DNA of 64,000 nt from an uncultured Candidatus Actinomarina sp. (GCA_902593795.1 CACJJR010000002.1:124001-188000); one strand, 5' to 3'; counted from the stretch's first letter, positions 16,362-24,980 are shown. Made by a program: numbers and translations. The notes: generated from the letters alone by a model not told the origin.

Positions 16362-17738
16362 GTGGAACAAACAGTTGAAATTAAGTCAAAAATAAATATT
16401 AATCCGTCACGGGTTGGTAAAAAATATTATGTGAAAACTTTTGGCTGTCAAATGAATGTGCATGACTCTGAAAAGATTGCTGGTATGTTCGAACTTGATG
16501 GGATGATCAAAGCTAATTCTGAAGATAACGCAGATGTTTTATTTATTAACACATGCACAATACGTGAAAATGCTGATGACAAGTTGTACGGTACATTAGG
16601 TCAATTAAAGCAATGGAAAAGTAAACAAACTGATAGAAAATTATTAGTAGGTGGTTGTGCTGCACAAAAAGATAAAACATTAGTAAGAGACAGAGCCCCT
16701 TGGGTTGATGTAGTTTTAGGTACACATAATCTTACAAATATAATTAATTTATTAAATCAGTCTGAAGACTGGGGACCATTAACTGAGGTTGTTGACGAAA
16801 TTGAACAAATGCCAACTGACGCCCCATCTATTAGAGAATCAGAGTCATCAGCTTGGCTTACAATTCAAATCGGCTGTAATAATTCTTGTACTTTTTGCAT
16901 AGTTCCATCTGTTAGAGGCCCTGAAATAAGTAGAAGGCCTGGTGATATTATTAATGAAGCAAAGCTATTAGTTGATACTGGAGTCAAAGAGATTACCTTA
17001 TTAGGTCAAAATGTTAATTCTTATGGTCGTGATTTAAAGATTGATAACAAAAGTTCACCTTACTTTGCAAATCTTCTAAGACAGCTAAATGAAATTGATG
17101 GATTGCAAAGAATTCGTTTTACCTCACCACACCCTAAGGACTTTAAAGAAGAAACAATATTTGCTGTTAGAGATTTAGATAAAGTTTGTAATCAGATACA
17201 TGTACCCTTACAAAGTGGAAGCAGCAAACTTCTTTCAAAAATGCATCGGGGTTACAACAAGGAACGTTTTATTCAAAAAATTGATATGATAAAATCGATT
17301 ATTCCTGATGTATCACTAACTACGGATATAATTGTCGGTTTCCCAGGGGAAACGGATGAAGATTTTTCTGACACTATGGATATAGTTAATTATGCTGAAT
17401 TCGACTCTATCTATATGTTTCAATTTTCACCAAGACCTGGAACAGCAGCTTATGATATGGAAGAAGATTTTGTTAATAAAGAAATGATTACTAAACGCTT
17501 TCAATATTTGAAAGATAAACAAACAGATATAAGTTCTAGAAGACTTAAAAGGTTTATTGGGACTTCTCAATCAGTTCTCATTGAAAATACTTCCAAAAAA
17601 AGCGATAATATATTTACAGGGAAAATTAATAGTGGCCAAATTACACATATCGATAAAACTGGAGTTTCTGTTGGAGATCTAGTAAATGTTAATATTGTTG
17701 ATTCGACCCCTTTTTATTTGAAAGCAGAAAAAATCTAA
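16362..17738 (+). CDS. miaB: tRNA-2-methylthio-N6-dimethylallyladenosine synthase
   Basis: A 458-residue radical-SAM methylthiotransferase acting on i6A37 of tRNA. The N-terminal domain carries the auxiliary-cluster cysteines in FGCQMN, NTCTIREN and VGGCAAQ. The radical-SAM motif is GCNNSCTFC (CxxxCxxC), and a TRAM domain ends the protein. It acts after MiaA, whose gene follows one base after this stop. The start is GTG with TATAAT 6 nt upstream. Confidence 0.96.
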   Translation: MEQTVEIKSKININPSRVGKKYYVKTFGCQMNVHDSEKIAGMFELDGMIKANSEDNADVLFINTCTIRENADDKLYGTLGQLKQWKSKQTDRKLLVGGCAAQKDKTLVRDRAPWVDVVLGTHNLTNIINLLNQSEDWGPLTEVVDEIEQMPTDAPSIRESESSAWLTIQIGCNNSCTFCIVPSVRGPEISRRPGDIINEAKLLVDTGVKEITLLGQNVNSYGRDLKIDNKSSPYFANLLRQLNEIDGLQRIRFTSPHPKDFKEETIFAVRDLDKVCNQIHVPLQSGSSKLLSKMHRGYNKERFIQKIDMIKSIIPDVSLTTDIIVGFPGETDEDFSDTMDIVNYAEFDSIYMFQFSPRPGTAAYDMEEDFVNKEMITKRFQYLKDKQTDISSRRLKRFIGTSQSVLIENTSKKSDNIFTGKINSGQITHIDKTGVSVGDLVNVNIVDSTPFYLKAEKI

Positions 17739-17739
17739 T

Positions 17740-18564
17740 TTGTTGTATTTTCTTACTGGTATTACTGCATCAGGTAAATCAAATTTAGCTCATAAGATTG
17801 CTGTAGAAAATAATATGTCTGTATTATCTGTTGACTCTATGGCGGTATACAGAGGTTTAGATCTGTTGACTGCTAAACCAACTGATGTAATGCAAGCTCA
17901 GGTTAAATATTACGGTATAGATATAGCTGATTGTGATCAAAACTTTTCAATTATCGATTATTTAAATTATTTAATTGATCAAGAAATACCAGAAAAGTCT
18001 TTTAATGAAGATATTCTAGCTGTTGGTGGGTCTGGTTTATATGTAAAAGCTATTATTGATCGCTATGAATTCAAACCTACTGATCCAGCTATAAGGTCAG
18101 AATTAGAGCAATTAAATTATGATCAATTAATTAAATTTCATGAGCTTAATGAAATACCAATTCCTGAAATAGAATTAAATAAAAGACGCTTAATGAGAAA
18201 TATTGAAAGTTATATATTGGAGGAATCAAAATATGTATTTCCAAATGTGTGTGTTCCTGAAAATTATGTTGGAATATTTTGGGACCATCCAGAATATAAA
18301 AACAATATAGAAAGAAGAACTAAATACATGATTGAAAATGGATTAATAGATGAAATTAATAAAATTCAAAATCCATCAAAAACTGTACTTCAAGCTATAG
18401 GTATGAACCTTTCTGAAAATCTTGAAGAAAATATTAATATAAAAACTAAAAGACTTGCAAAAAAACAAATTACTTGGTTTAAAAAAGAAGAAAAATTAAG
18501 AATGATTAAATCTGATAAAGAACATGAAGTATACAATTCTATGATGGAGATTATTAATGGCTAA
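17740..18564 (+). CDS. miaA: tRNA dimethylallyltransferase
   Basis: A 274-residue enzyme that transfers dimethylallyl to A37 of tRNAs reading U-starting codons, slightly shorter than the usual 300. The P-loop is GITASGKS, followed by SVDSMAVYRGLD, GGSGLYVKAII and AIGMNLSENL where other members have AIGYKE. The start is TTG (one of two adjacent TTG codons) immediately after miaB, so translation is coupled. The end overlaps dapF by 8 nt. Confidence 0.93.
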   Translation: MLYFLTGITASGKSNLAHKIAVENNMSVLSVDSMAVYRGLDLLTAKPTDVMQAQVKYYGIDIADCDQNFSIIDYLNYLIDQEIPEKSFNEDILAVGGSGLYVKAIIDRYEFKPTDPAIRSELEQLNYDQLIKFHELNEIPIPEIELNKRRLMRNIESYILEESKYVFPNVCVPENYVGIFWDHPEYKNNIERRTKYMIENGLIDEINKIQNPSKTVLQAIGMNLSENLEENINIKTKRLAKKQITWFKKEEKLRMIKSDKEHEVYNSMMEIING

Positions 18565-19291
18565 TTTTGCATTTATGTCTGGAACGGGTAACGATTTTCT
18601 TGTTGGTACTTACGAAGGTCCTGTATCTGAGATTCAAATTATTGCTTTAGTTAGTGATGCTGAATACGAAGTTGATGGAGTAATTTTTGTTGAACCAATC
18701 AATGAAGAAATTGTAAAAATGTATTATTTTAATAATGATGGTTCCAGTGCAGAATTATGTGTAAACGGTGTACGATGTGTTGCAAAATATTCAATAGATA
18801 ACTCATTTGTAGATTCAAATATATTTACCGTCAATGCACCAGTTGGTGATATAAAAGTAGTCGTTGATTCTGATAATGTTGAAATAGAGGCACCTATACC
18901 AATGTTTGATAACAACGAAATAATTTTAAATGAATTAGTTGGTATAGAATCTACAGTTGGTAATCCTCATTTAATGATTGAGGTTAAAGATGTTGATAAC
19001 ACAGATTTAGAAAGTTTAAATAATGAAATTATTGAATCAGATAAATTTCCTAATGGAGTAAACATTGAAATTTATGAACTAATAAATAGTAATTACATAA
19101 AAGCTAGAGTTTATGAAAGAGGCGTGGGGGAGACTGATGCATGTGGCTCTGGTGCATTATGTTTGTTTAATTATTTAAATAAAACACAAAAATTAGATAA
19201 TAATTCTTTTGTTATGTATCCAGGTGGAGATTTAAATTTAAGATTCGAAAATGATAAATTATTTCTTTCCGGTGAAGTTATATATCTCTAA
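18557..19291 (+). CDS. dapF: diaminopimelate epimerase
   Basis: A 244-residue enzyme making meso-DAP for peptidoglycan and lysine. The catalytic cysteines are in ELCVNGVRC and in TDACGSGAL; the family usually has CGNG at the first site, so the Gly-to-Val change is mild. The N-terminal substrate motif is MSGTGNDFLV and the late substrate-binding segment is ARVYERGVGETDACGSG. It overlaps miaA by 8 nt and converges on lexA with a 14-nt overlap. Confidence 0.95.
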   Translation: MANFAFMSGTGNDFLVGTYEGPVSEIQIIALVSDAEYEVDGVIFVEPINEEIVKMYYFNNDGSSAELCVNGVRCVAKYSIDNSFVDSNIFTVNAPVGDIKVVVDSDNVEIEAPIPMFDNNEIILNELVGIESTVGNPHLMIEVKDVDNTDLESLNNEIIESDKFPNGVNIEIYELINSNYIKARVYERGVGETDACGSGALCLFNYLNKTQKLDNNSFVMYPGGDLNLRFENDKLFLSGEVIYL

Positions 19292-19862
19292 ATAAACTTA
19301 CTACTTTACCAACAGGTTGGGTGTTTTCATTAATTTCGTAATTTTTATAATTTTTATTGGCAGGAATTAGGTATTTTTTTCCAGATATAGAATCTAAATA
19401 TTTTATTGTTGCTTCAGTATCATTTATCATGAATGCACCGATATCTCCATTCTTAGGTTCGATATTTTTATCTATAACAACTATATCTCCATCATGTATT
19501 CCAGCTTCAATCATTGAATCTCCATTAACTTTTAAGGCAAATAAATCTTTAGAATATTTTTCTTCAAGAATTGGTATTTCACCAACTTTATTTTCTTCGG
19601 CTAATAGTGGGGTTCCAGCTGATATCTCACCAATTACTGGTATTGTTTTGAAATTTGTTATTTTTTTATTGTTCGATATCGACCTTGATAAATTTGCTTT
19701 CTTTGAAAGATGTCCTTTTTTAACTAAATTATCAAGATGGTACTGTACTGAACTTGTTGATTTAAGATTTACAGCAGTAGCAATTTCTCTTACAGAAGGA
19801 GCATGGCCTTCTGAATTCAACTTTTTATTAATATAATTTAAAATTTCTGTTTGTTTATTCAT
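19278..19862 (-). CDS. lexA: SOS repressor LexA
   Basis: A 194-residue repressor. The N-terminal winged helix includes HAPSVREIATAVNLKSTSSVQYHLDNL. The C-terminal S24 peptidase part has the Ala-Gly cleavage site in GEISAGTPL, Ser in NGDSMIEAGIHDGD and Lys in TEATIKYLD. It controls its own promoter through the box at 19885-19900 and recA through the box at 15190-15205, and shares its upstream region with a divergent LysM gene. Confidence 0.97.
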   Translation of the reverse strand: MNKQTEILNYINKKLNSEGHAPSVREIATAVNLKSTSSVQYHLDNLVKKGHLSKKANLSRSISNNKKITNFKTIPVIGEISAGTPLLAEENKVGEIPILEEKYSKDLFALKVNGDSMIEAGIHDGDIVVIDKNIEPKNGDIGAFMINDTEATIKYLDSISGKKYLIPANKNYKNYEINENTQPVGKVVSLFRDI

Positions 19863-19870
19863 ATATTTTA

Positions 19871-19900
19871 ATTATAGCATAATTTAGAACATATGTTCGA
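19871..19900 (-). promoter_or_regulatory. lexA promoter with LexA operator, shared divergent region
   Basis: On the minus strand TATAAT is at 19876-19871, 8 nt before the lexA ATG. The LexA box (19885-19900, AGAAC-ATAT-GTTCG core) overlaps the expected -35. The same box lies 23 nt upstream of the -10 (TATATT) of the divergent LysM gene, so one operator can repress both. Confidence 0.88.
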
Positions 19901-19923
19901 AAAAAAATGTCACACCCAATTTA

Positions 19924-19929
19924 TATATT
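19924..19929 (+). promoter_or_regulatory. leaderless -10 element for the LysM gene
   Basis: TATATT is 6 nt before the ATG at 19936 and no ribosome-binding site is present. The LexA box ends 23 nt upstream. Confidence 0.65.
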
Positions 19930-19935
19930 GTCTAT

Positions 19936-20208
19936 ATGAAGTTAAAGATAAAATTTATAGTTATTTTGTATATATTAAGTACTTTTATGATCATCGGAAC
20001 GAAAACTCCTTTAAATGATTCAAATGTTCAATACAATTTAGCAACATTTGAATACAAAATCAAAAATGGAGACACTCTATGGACAATCGCAACACAATTC
20101 AACCATAAAAATTATGAAAAATTTATATATATAGTTAAAAATATAAATAATTTAGAAGATTCAACACTTTTAGTGGATCAGATACTCATTTTGCCAATAA
20201 ATATTTGA
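19936..20208 (+). CDS. LysM-domain membrane-anchored protein, candidate SOS cell-division inhibitor (ChiZ/DivS/YneA-like)
   Basis: A 90-residue protein with one N-terminal membrane segment (about 4-22) and a single extracytoplasmic LysM domain (40-90; YKIKNGDTLWTIATQF...LLVDQILILP) that binds peptidoglycan. It is divergent from lexA and shares its operator, with nrdR downstream. That is the arrangement of Rv2719c (chiZ) in Mycobacterium, divS in Corynebacterium and yneA in Bacillus, which halt division after DNA damage. It is very short and has no hydrolase domain. The role comes from context. Confidence 0.8.
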   Translation: MKLKIKFIVILYILSTFMIIGTKTPLNDSNVQYNLATFEYKIKNGDTLWTIATQFNHKNYEKFIYIVKNINNLEDSTLLVDQILILPINI

Positions 20209-20243
20209 TACAAGATTTAGAGATTACTATAATGACACTATAT

Positions 20244-20681
20244 ATGGTATGTCCTTACTGCAATAAAGAAGAAACGAACGTTATCGATTCAAGAAAAAAT
20301 ACTGAAGGTAGCTCAATTCGAAGAAGAAGAGAGTGTCCAAAGTGCGATCTTCGCTTTACGACTTATGAAAAAGCTGATATTGGTCTCATGGTTCAAAAAA
20401 GAAGTGGTGAAATTCAAGAATTTGATTATGAAAAGCTGTACAAAGGCATTGAAAATGCTTTTGGAGGTCTTGATATAAATGATAAAAAATTAAAAACCCT
20501 TGTAGATAACATCCATAACGAAATAAAAACAAATGGAAACAAAGTAAAGACCGAAATTATTGGTGAAACAGTACTTATAAATTTAAAAGAAACAAACAAA
20601 GTAGCTTATTTACGATTTGCTTCAGTTTATAAAGAGTTTTCAGACGCCTCAGACTTTGAAAAAGAGGTTGCAGAGTTATAA
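20244..20681 (+). CDS. nrdR: transcriptional repressor NrdR
   Basis: A 145-residue regulator of ribonucleotide reductase genes. The zinc ribbon is CPYCNKEE...CPKCDLRF and the ATP-cone covers about 45-135. The start is set at the ATG at 20244 (MVCPYC), as in the family. A TATAAT at 20228-20233 covers the alternative upstream ATG and so rules it out. It follows the LysM gene as in mycobacteria. Confidence 0.95.
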   Translation: MVCPYCNKEETNVIDSRKNTEGSSIRRRRECPKCDLRFTTYEKADIGLMVQKRSGEIQEFDYEKLYKGIENAFGGLDINDKKLKTLVDNIHNEIKTNGNKVKTEIIGETVLINLKETNKVAYLRFASVYKEFSDASDFEKEVAEL

Positions 20682-20682
20682 A

Positions 20683-21753
20683 TTAGGGTAAAGAGGTAAA
20701 ATTACCATAATTAGTCAATGATTTATCTTTAAATGTACTCAAAGCATTCTCATATGCTCTTGATTCAGATTCTTTGTTTAAATAAATAGCTGTTGCTATG
20801 GACTGTGCAACATCGTATTCATTATTTCGTAAAGCTCCTAAATATCGTCCATGAAGATTTTCGGCAGTAGTAATAGCATTATTAACAAGCGTTTTATGAT
20901 TTTCAAATTCTTCTATATCAGGCAAACTTGAGTAATTAACTTTGCTTTGAGCAATAATATTGGACAGATCTGAAGTTATAGCTTCAATATTTACATTTTC
21001 TTCCTCTACTGGAAGATCAGTATATATCAACACCTCTGAAATTAAGATTCTGTATGATAAAACAAGGTCAAGTTCATTCACCAAGTTAAAAATATTAGTT
21101 AAATTACCATCAACACTTGCGGTATCTTCTATATTATTTCGATTATCTAGATTATTTCGATACTGGATAAGTGAAGACTCAATTTGTTGAAGGTTTGCAC
21201 TCGCATTTGAAACATCATATTTTGAATAAAAGGTATTTGTTGAAACATCTATCAAATTTGGTAGTAGTTCTATCAATTCATTGGAATTATTAGTAACTGT
21301 GACAGCTTCCTCAATAACCGCTTCTTGATTGTTTACATAATTAAAGTAAGTATTTACAGCGATAGAGCCTACTGAAATTATAGATATTAGAATAAACGAA
21401 GGAACTACCCATTTACGTCTACTTTCTAGATCAGACCATACTTTTTGAATTTGTTGAGTAATATTTAACGGATTGAACGTATCGGTTGGAGTATTATCTG
21501 AAATATTTGTAGGTGAAGTTGAATCAGCCATATATGCTTCAATACTTGATGGAGCTGGACTAATTTCTTGTGTAGTGCTTATTAATGTTTCAAAGGTATT
21601 CTCATTTACCGATTCAGCTTCTTCAGATATTGTGCTTTCGTATGATGAGTTTTCAATTAAAGTATCTGATTCAAAACCTAGAAGATCAAGAATTTTTATT
21701 TTATTACTGCTTTTTGTTTTATTTATTAAGAAATAATCTCTAATATTCATCAT
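20683..21753 (-). CDS. hypothetical single-pass membrane protein
   Basis: A 356-residue protein of unknown function. The N-terminal 115 residues are acidic and Ser/Thr-rich. One membrane segment (about 120-142, VVPSFILISIISVGSIAVNTYF) is followed by an extracytoplasmic helical domain rich in Asn, Glu and Leu. The layout resembles a cytoplasmic tail with an external sensing or structural domain. It converges with nrdR and is divergent from dut, with a very short intergenic region. No family was recognised. Confidence 0.7.
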   Translation of the reverse strand: MMNIRDYFLINKTKSSNKIKILDLLGFESDTLIENSSYESTISEEAESVNENTFETLISTTQEISPAPSSIEAYMADSTSPTNISDNTPTDTFNPLNITQQIQKVWSDLESRRKWVVPSFILISIISVGSIAVNTYFNYVNNQEAVIEEAVTVTNNSNELIELLPNLIDVSTNTFYSKYDVSNASANLQQIESSLIQYRNNLDNRNNIEDTASVDGNLTNIFNLVNELDLVLSYRILISEVLIYTDLPVEEENVNIEAITSDLSNIIAQSKVNYSSLPDIEEFENHKTLVNNAITTAENLHGRYLGALRNNEYDVAQSIATAIYLNKESESRAYENALSTFKDKSLTNYGNFTSLP

Positions 21754-21766
21754 TGAAAGGGTACCA

Positions 21767-22210
21767 CTGCAAAATAATTTTAATATAAAAATAAAAATTC
21801 TTAGTGAATTTGGAAAAATACCTAATAAAAGTCATGCAGACGATATTGGCTATGACTTATATTCTGATGGAGAATATGTTATTGAACCAGATAATGTAAA
21901 GCTAGTGAATCTTGGCATATCAATACAACTTCCGAAAAATGTTGGAGGCTTTGTTTTACCAAGGTCTGGTTTAGCCAGTAAACATCTTATTGCTCCAATA
22001 AATTCACCAGGGTTAATAGATCCAGGTTATACAGGCGAGCTAATGGTTCCATTAATGAATTACTCTGATGAGAGTTATATAGTTACAAAACATGAAAGAG
22101 TAGCACAGTTAGTTGTTATTACTACTGGAACTATAACTTTCGATGAAGTGTCAGATTTAGACGTTTCTGATAGATCTAAAGGTGGATTTGGGTCTACTGG
22201 AAAAAATTAA
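21767..22210 (+). CDS. dut: dUTP diphosphatase with non-canonical start
   Basis: Hydrolyses dUTP to dUMP. All five dUTPase motifs are present: DDIGYDLYSD, PRSGLASKH, NSPGLIDPGYTGEL, RVAQLVV and RSKGGFGSTG. No ATG, GTG or TTG occurs in frame before motif 1: the frame is open from 21737 but offers only CTG at 21767, ATT at 21752 or 21797 and ATA codons. CTG at 21767 is chosen because AAAGGG (21756-21761) lies 5 nt upstream, giving 147 residues, the usual length. A GTG at 21905 would remove motif 1 and is rejected. dut lies near nrdR, so nucleotide genes are grouped. Confidence 0.88.
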   Translation: MQNNFNIKIKILSEFGKIPNKSHADDIGYDLYSDGEYVIEPDNVKLVNLGISIQLPKNVGGFVLPRSGLASKHLIAPINSPGLIDPGYTGELMVPLMNYSDESYIVTKHERVAQLVVITTGTITFDEVSDLDVSDRSKGGFGSTGKN

Positions 22211-22247
22211 TTTTATTAATTAAATCTATTATTAATATAAAAGTTAC

Positions 22248-22320
22248 GCGGAAGTAGCTCAGCTGGCAGAGCGCCACCTTGCCAAGGTGGAGGCCGCGGG
22301 TTCAAATCCCGTCTTCCGCT
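22248..22320 (+). tRNA. tRNA-Gly (GCC anticodon)
   Basis: A 73-nt cloverleaf. Acceptor GCGGAAG pairs with CTTCCGC, discriminator T; anticodon stem CCACC/GGTGG with loop TTGCCAA; T arm GCGGG-TTCAAAT-CCCGT. No CCA is encoded. Confidence 0.97.
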
Positions 22321-22326
22321 CTACAT

Positions 22327-22397
22327 GGCGACGTGGCGGAGTGGCTACGCAGAGGTCTGCAAAACCTTGTACACCGGTTCGATTCCGGTCGTCGCCT
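22327..22397 (+). tRNA. tRNA-Cys (GCA anticodon)
   Basis: A 71-nt cloverleaf. Acceptor GGCGACG pairs with CGTCGCC, discriminator T; anticodon arm GAGGT-CTGCAAA-ACCTT; T arm CCGGT-TCGATTC-CGG type. It lies 6 nt after tRNA-Gly, so the two are cotranscribed. Confidence 0.97.
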
Positions 22398-22406
22398 CAA
22401 ATAATT

Positions 22407-23078
22407 ATGATTGCTATTACAGGTTCTGGAGAATTCTTACCATCGATACTTGATGTAGATAAAAAGTTGCTCAGTTATATTAAAGAGACACCTAAAGCAT
22501 TAACTTTCTCTACAGCTGCTGGTAAAGAATCTGATGAGCGGCTCCTATATTGGCAAAACTTAGCGGTAGATCATTTCTCCACTCTCGGAGTTGAACACAA
22601 ACATTTTGATGCTAGAAATAGAGATGATTTAAATCAAGATATTGTTTTAGATGAAATGAAGAATGCTAACTTTATTTTCTTTTCGGGAGGTTCACCCACA
22701 CATTTATTTGATTCGATTCAAGATTCTAAATTTTCTCAAGAACTTAAAAATGTTGAAAATAGAGGAATCATTGCAGGATGCAGTGCTGGTGCAATGATAA
22801 TGGGTGAGAAAATGATTAAAGGAACAGGTCTGAATTATATAGCAAACACAATTGTCATACCTCATTACGGTGAAAGTTTTTATTCCTGGATTTCAAATAC
22901 AGTGAAAGTTTTAAACAGAGGTAAATATAAATTGCTTTGTTTAGAAAAAGATACATATTTTATCAAAGATAAGAATGAATATAGAGTGCTGGGTAAACAA
23001 CAAGTACATATTATTTATAAGAAAGAGCACTACACGTTTTCTGATGGTGACAAAATAGATCCAATATTATTAACATAG
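22407..23078 (+). CDS. peptidase S51 (dipeptidase E/cyanophycinase-like) family protein
   Basis: A 223-residue class I glutamine-amidotransferase-like hydrolase. The nucleophile elbow is AGCSAGAM (catalytic Ser), preceded by FFSGGSPTHLF, which matches the GGxxxxL loop of S51 peptidases. The start is the ATG at 22407, 9 nt after tRNA-Cys; reading further upstream would run through the tRNAs. The family cleaves Asp-X dipeptides or cyanophycin-like substrates; the substrate here is unknown. Confidence 0.85.
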   Translation: MIAITGSGEFLPSILDVDKKLLSYIKETPKALTFSTAAGKESDERLLYWQNLAVDHFSTLGVEHKHFDARNRDDLNQDIVLDEMKNANFIFFSGGSPTHLFDSIQDSKFSQELKNVENRGIIAGCSAGAMIMGEKMIKGTGLNYIANTIVIPHYGESFYSWISNTVKVLNRGKYKLLCLEKDTYFIKDKNEYRVLGKQQVHIIYKKEHYTFSDGDKIDPILLT

Positions 23079-23082
23079 TCAT

Positions 23083-23727
23083 ATGTGTGGAAGATATTAT
23101 GTTGATGTTTCTAAGGATGAACTTTCCTTTGTAAAAAACTTTAGTGAATTTGAGTATGAACAAAATTTTAACGTTGCACCACAAGCAGTAGCTCCTTGTA
23201 TTATTGATAATAATTTAGTTGCTGTTAATTGGGGTTACTTTCCCGATTGGTTGAAGCAACAATCTAATCCACGTCCATTATTTAATACGAGGTACGAGTC
23301 ATTGCTAGAAAAGAAGACGTTTACTTCAGCCTTCAAGAATTCTAGATGTTTAGTACCTATTACAGGTTGGTATGAGTGGAAAGAAGAGGAAGGTATTAAG
23401 CAACCGTACTATTTTTTTAGTAATTCATCAGAAACTTTAATTGCAGCGGGGCTTTATTGGAATAGAAGTAGTGGCGATATAGAGTCATCTATTATTACAA
23501 GAGAAGCAGTCGCAGATTTACAAACTGTTCACAATAGATCACCATTATTACTCAATAAAGAAAAACGTGATTTATGGATGTCCGATATTTCAAGTGAAGA
23601 AATTTATGCAGAGATTTTAGACTATTCATATAGTGATATAGAATTTTATAAAGTAGATAGGGCAGTAAATAATCCAAAAAATAATAATGAATCACTTATT
23701 CAGGAATTTAAAGAGGTACCTTTTTAG
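23083..23727 (+). CDS. SOS response-associated peptidase, YedK/HMCES family
   Basis: A 214-residue protein starting MCGRYYVD: after Met removal, Cys2 forms the covalent crosslink with abasic sites in single-stranded DNA. Other conserved parts are the Asn/Arg in NTRYESLLEK, WYEWKEE (the catalytic Glu) and TVHNRSPLLL (the conserved His). It shields abasic sites at replication forks. No LexA box is visible near it; it lies 4 nt after the S51 gene. Confidence 0.95.
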   Translation: MCGRYYVDVSKDELSFVKNFSEFEYEQNFNVAPQAVAPCIIDNNLVAVNWGYFPDWLKQQSNPRPLFNTRYESLLEKKTFTSAFKNSRCLVPITGWYEWKEEEGIKQPYYFFSNSSETLIAAGLYWNRSSGDIESSIITREAVADLQTVHNRSPLLLNKEKRDLWMSDISSEEIYAEILDYSYSDIEFYKVDRAVNNPKNNNESLIQEFKEVPF

Positions 23728-23930
23728 TGAATAGTCAGTCGCCTATATATTCTCTTAAATTTACAATTAGCTGGATATTTATATATGGTCTTATTGTTTT
23801 TATTCTATGGCAGTTTATTCAAATATTTTTAGCAATATATATTGGTTTATGGGTCTTGAATCTTTTAATTGAAGTTGTAGAGAGATTGTTTCTTAGATTT
23901 GGAAAAAGAATTATTACCGTAGAGAAATAA
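23727..23930 (+). CDS. small membrane protein
   Basis: A 67-residue protein. A long hydrophobic stretch (about 15-50), probably two membrane segments, ends in a basic tail. The GTG start overlaps the YedK stop (TAGTG), so it is translationally coupled. No family was recognised. Confidence 0.6.
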   Translation: MNSQSPIYSLKFTISWIFIYGLIVFILWQFIQIFLAIYIGLWVLNLLIEVVERLFLRFGKRIITVEK

Positions 23931-23972
23931 TCAATTTATAAAGTTCTAATTTAATGCTATATTTTTACATAC

Positions 23973-24046
23973 GGGAGATTAGCTCAGTCTGGCAGAGCGC
24001 TACCTCGACAAGGTAGATGTCACAAGTTCAAATCTTGTATCTCCCA
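23973..24046 (+). tRNA. tRNA-Val (GAC anticodon)
   Basis: A 74-nt cloverleaf. Acceptor GGGAGAT pairs with ATCTCCC, discriminator A; anticodon arm CTACC-TCGACAA-GGTAG; T arm ACAAG-TTCAAAT-CTTGT. Confidence 0.97.
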
Positions 24047-24055
24047 CAAAGAAAT

Positions 24056-24412
24056 TCAATCTGCGTATTTCTCCGCACCCATAAAATGTATTGAAACATA
24101 ATCTTCGTCTCCTATAACCCAACTATCGTGTGGCTTATTTGAAACATAGAAGATATCACCAGGGTTCATTATTTTAGGTTCTTCATTTTCAAATTTCGCA
24201 GTTGCTTGCCCTTCAATAACCATTCCAAGATGTTCCACTTCACAGAATTTTGTGCCAGAAAGATGCGTGACGTCTTCTGACCATTTCCAGCCTTTTTTAT
24301 AAGTTGCTCTTCCTATTGTCATATTTGGCATATGAACAATTTCGAACTTTCCTTTTTCAAACTCTCTTGTTTCGTCAGGATTATCAAACTGTTTTAATAT
24401 AAAGTCATCCAT
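24056..24412 (-). CDS. small cupin-domain protein
   Basis: A 118-residue single beta-barrel. VEHLGMVIEGQATAKFE and then NPGDIFYVSNKPHDSWVIG match cupin motifs 1 and 2, although the usual HxH metal ligands of motif 1 are reduced (EVEHLG). It probably binds a small ligand or metal; the substrate is unknown. It lies 9 nt after the next upstream gene on the same strand. Confidence 0.75.
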   Translation of the reverse strand: MDDFILKQFDNPDETREFEKGKFEIVHMPNMTIGRATYKKGWKWSEDVTHLSGTKFCEVEHLGMVIEGQATAKFENEEPKIMNPGDIFYVSNKPHDSWVIGDEDYVSIHFMGAEKYAD

Positions 24413-24421
24413 ATTTATATT

Positions 24422-24913
24422 TTACTTTTTATTAATAACAAAATTTACATATGGTGTATTTAAACCAAGAATCTTCTGTTGTTCATAATCAAATTTCTCA
24501 ATAAAACCTGCAATATAATAATGTTCGTTTATATTCTCATCTCCTCCAGTAAATGAGTTAAGTGCATTGTCTCTTCTCCGCCAGTATGATTTTTTAAAAT
24601 CTGGATTTTCTTTATAAGAAAGAGGATTATATGTTGTTATTGAGTTTTCAATTGGGATCAATTTATCACATAGTCCTTTGTATTCATCACCTATTTGTAC
24701 TTCATATCCACCAAGTTCGTATTCGAAAGCTTTTATAACGCAGAATTTATGATATTTAAAATCAATAGTATTCCAAATAGATTCAACATGAGATGAGTCA
24801 ATAAACGCGTATTCCTTGTTTTCCTTAAAAACAATATTTAATAAATAGAGCGCATCAAAGTAAGTTATATAGACTTTATGATTATTTTTTGATGAGTAAA
24901 AATTATTGTCCAT
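24422..24913 (-). CDS. hypothetical protein
   Basis: A 163-residue soluble protein with many aromatic residues and no recognised family. The start is set at the ATG at 24913, because a TAATCT lies 7 nt upstream; the frame is open to a TTG at 24943. It shares the strand and a 9-nt gap with the cupin gene, so the two probably form an operon. Confidence 0.55.
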   Translation of the reverse strand: MDNNFYSSKNNHKVYITYFDALYLLNIVFKENKEYAFIDSSHVESIWNTIDFKYHKFCVIKAFEYELGGYEVQIGDEYKGLCDKLIPIENSITTYNPLSYKENPDFKKSYWRRRDNALNSFTGGDENINEHYYIAGFIEKFDYEQQKILGLNTPYVNFVINKK

Positions 24914-24974
24914 AAACAATAGATTAATATTCTTTGGATACAACTAGTTGAAGTAGTAAATCTAAATATACGTA

Positions 24975-24980
24975 TATACT
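24975..24980 (+). promoter_or_regulatory. leaderless -10 element for the DUF1295 gene
   Basis: TATACT is 6 nt before the ATG at 24987. This decides the start against the in-frame TTG at 24981. Confidence 0.65.

Noticed and set aside
19357-19836. Plus-strand ORF of 159 codons over lexA
   Set aside because: Antisense shadow; lexA has all its functional residues on the minus strand.
20205-20243. Earlier nrdR starts
   Set aside because: The NrdR family starts at M-x-CPxC, and TATAAT covers the upstream ATG.
22287-22406. N-terminal extension of the S51 peptidase frame
   Set aside because: It runs through tRNA-Gly and tRNA-Cys; the ATG at 22407 gives the normal family start.
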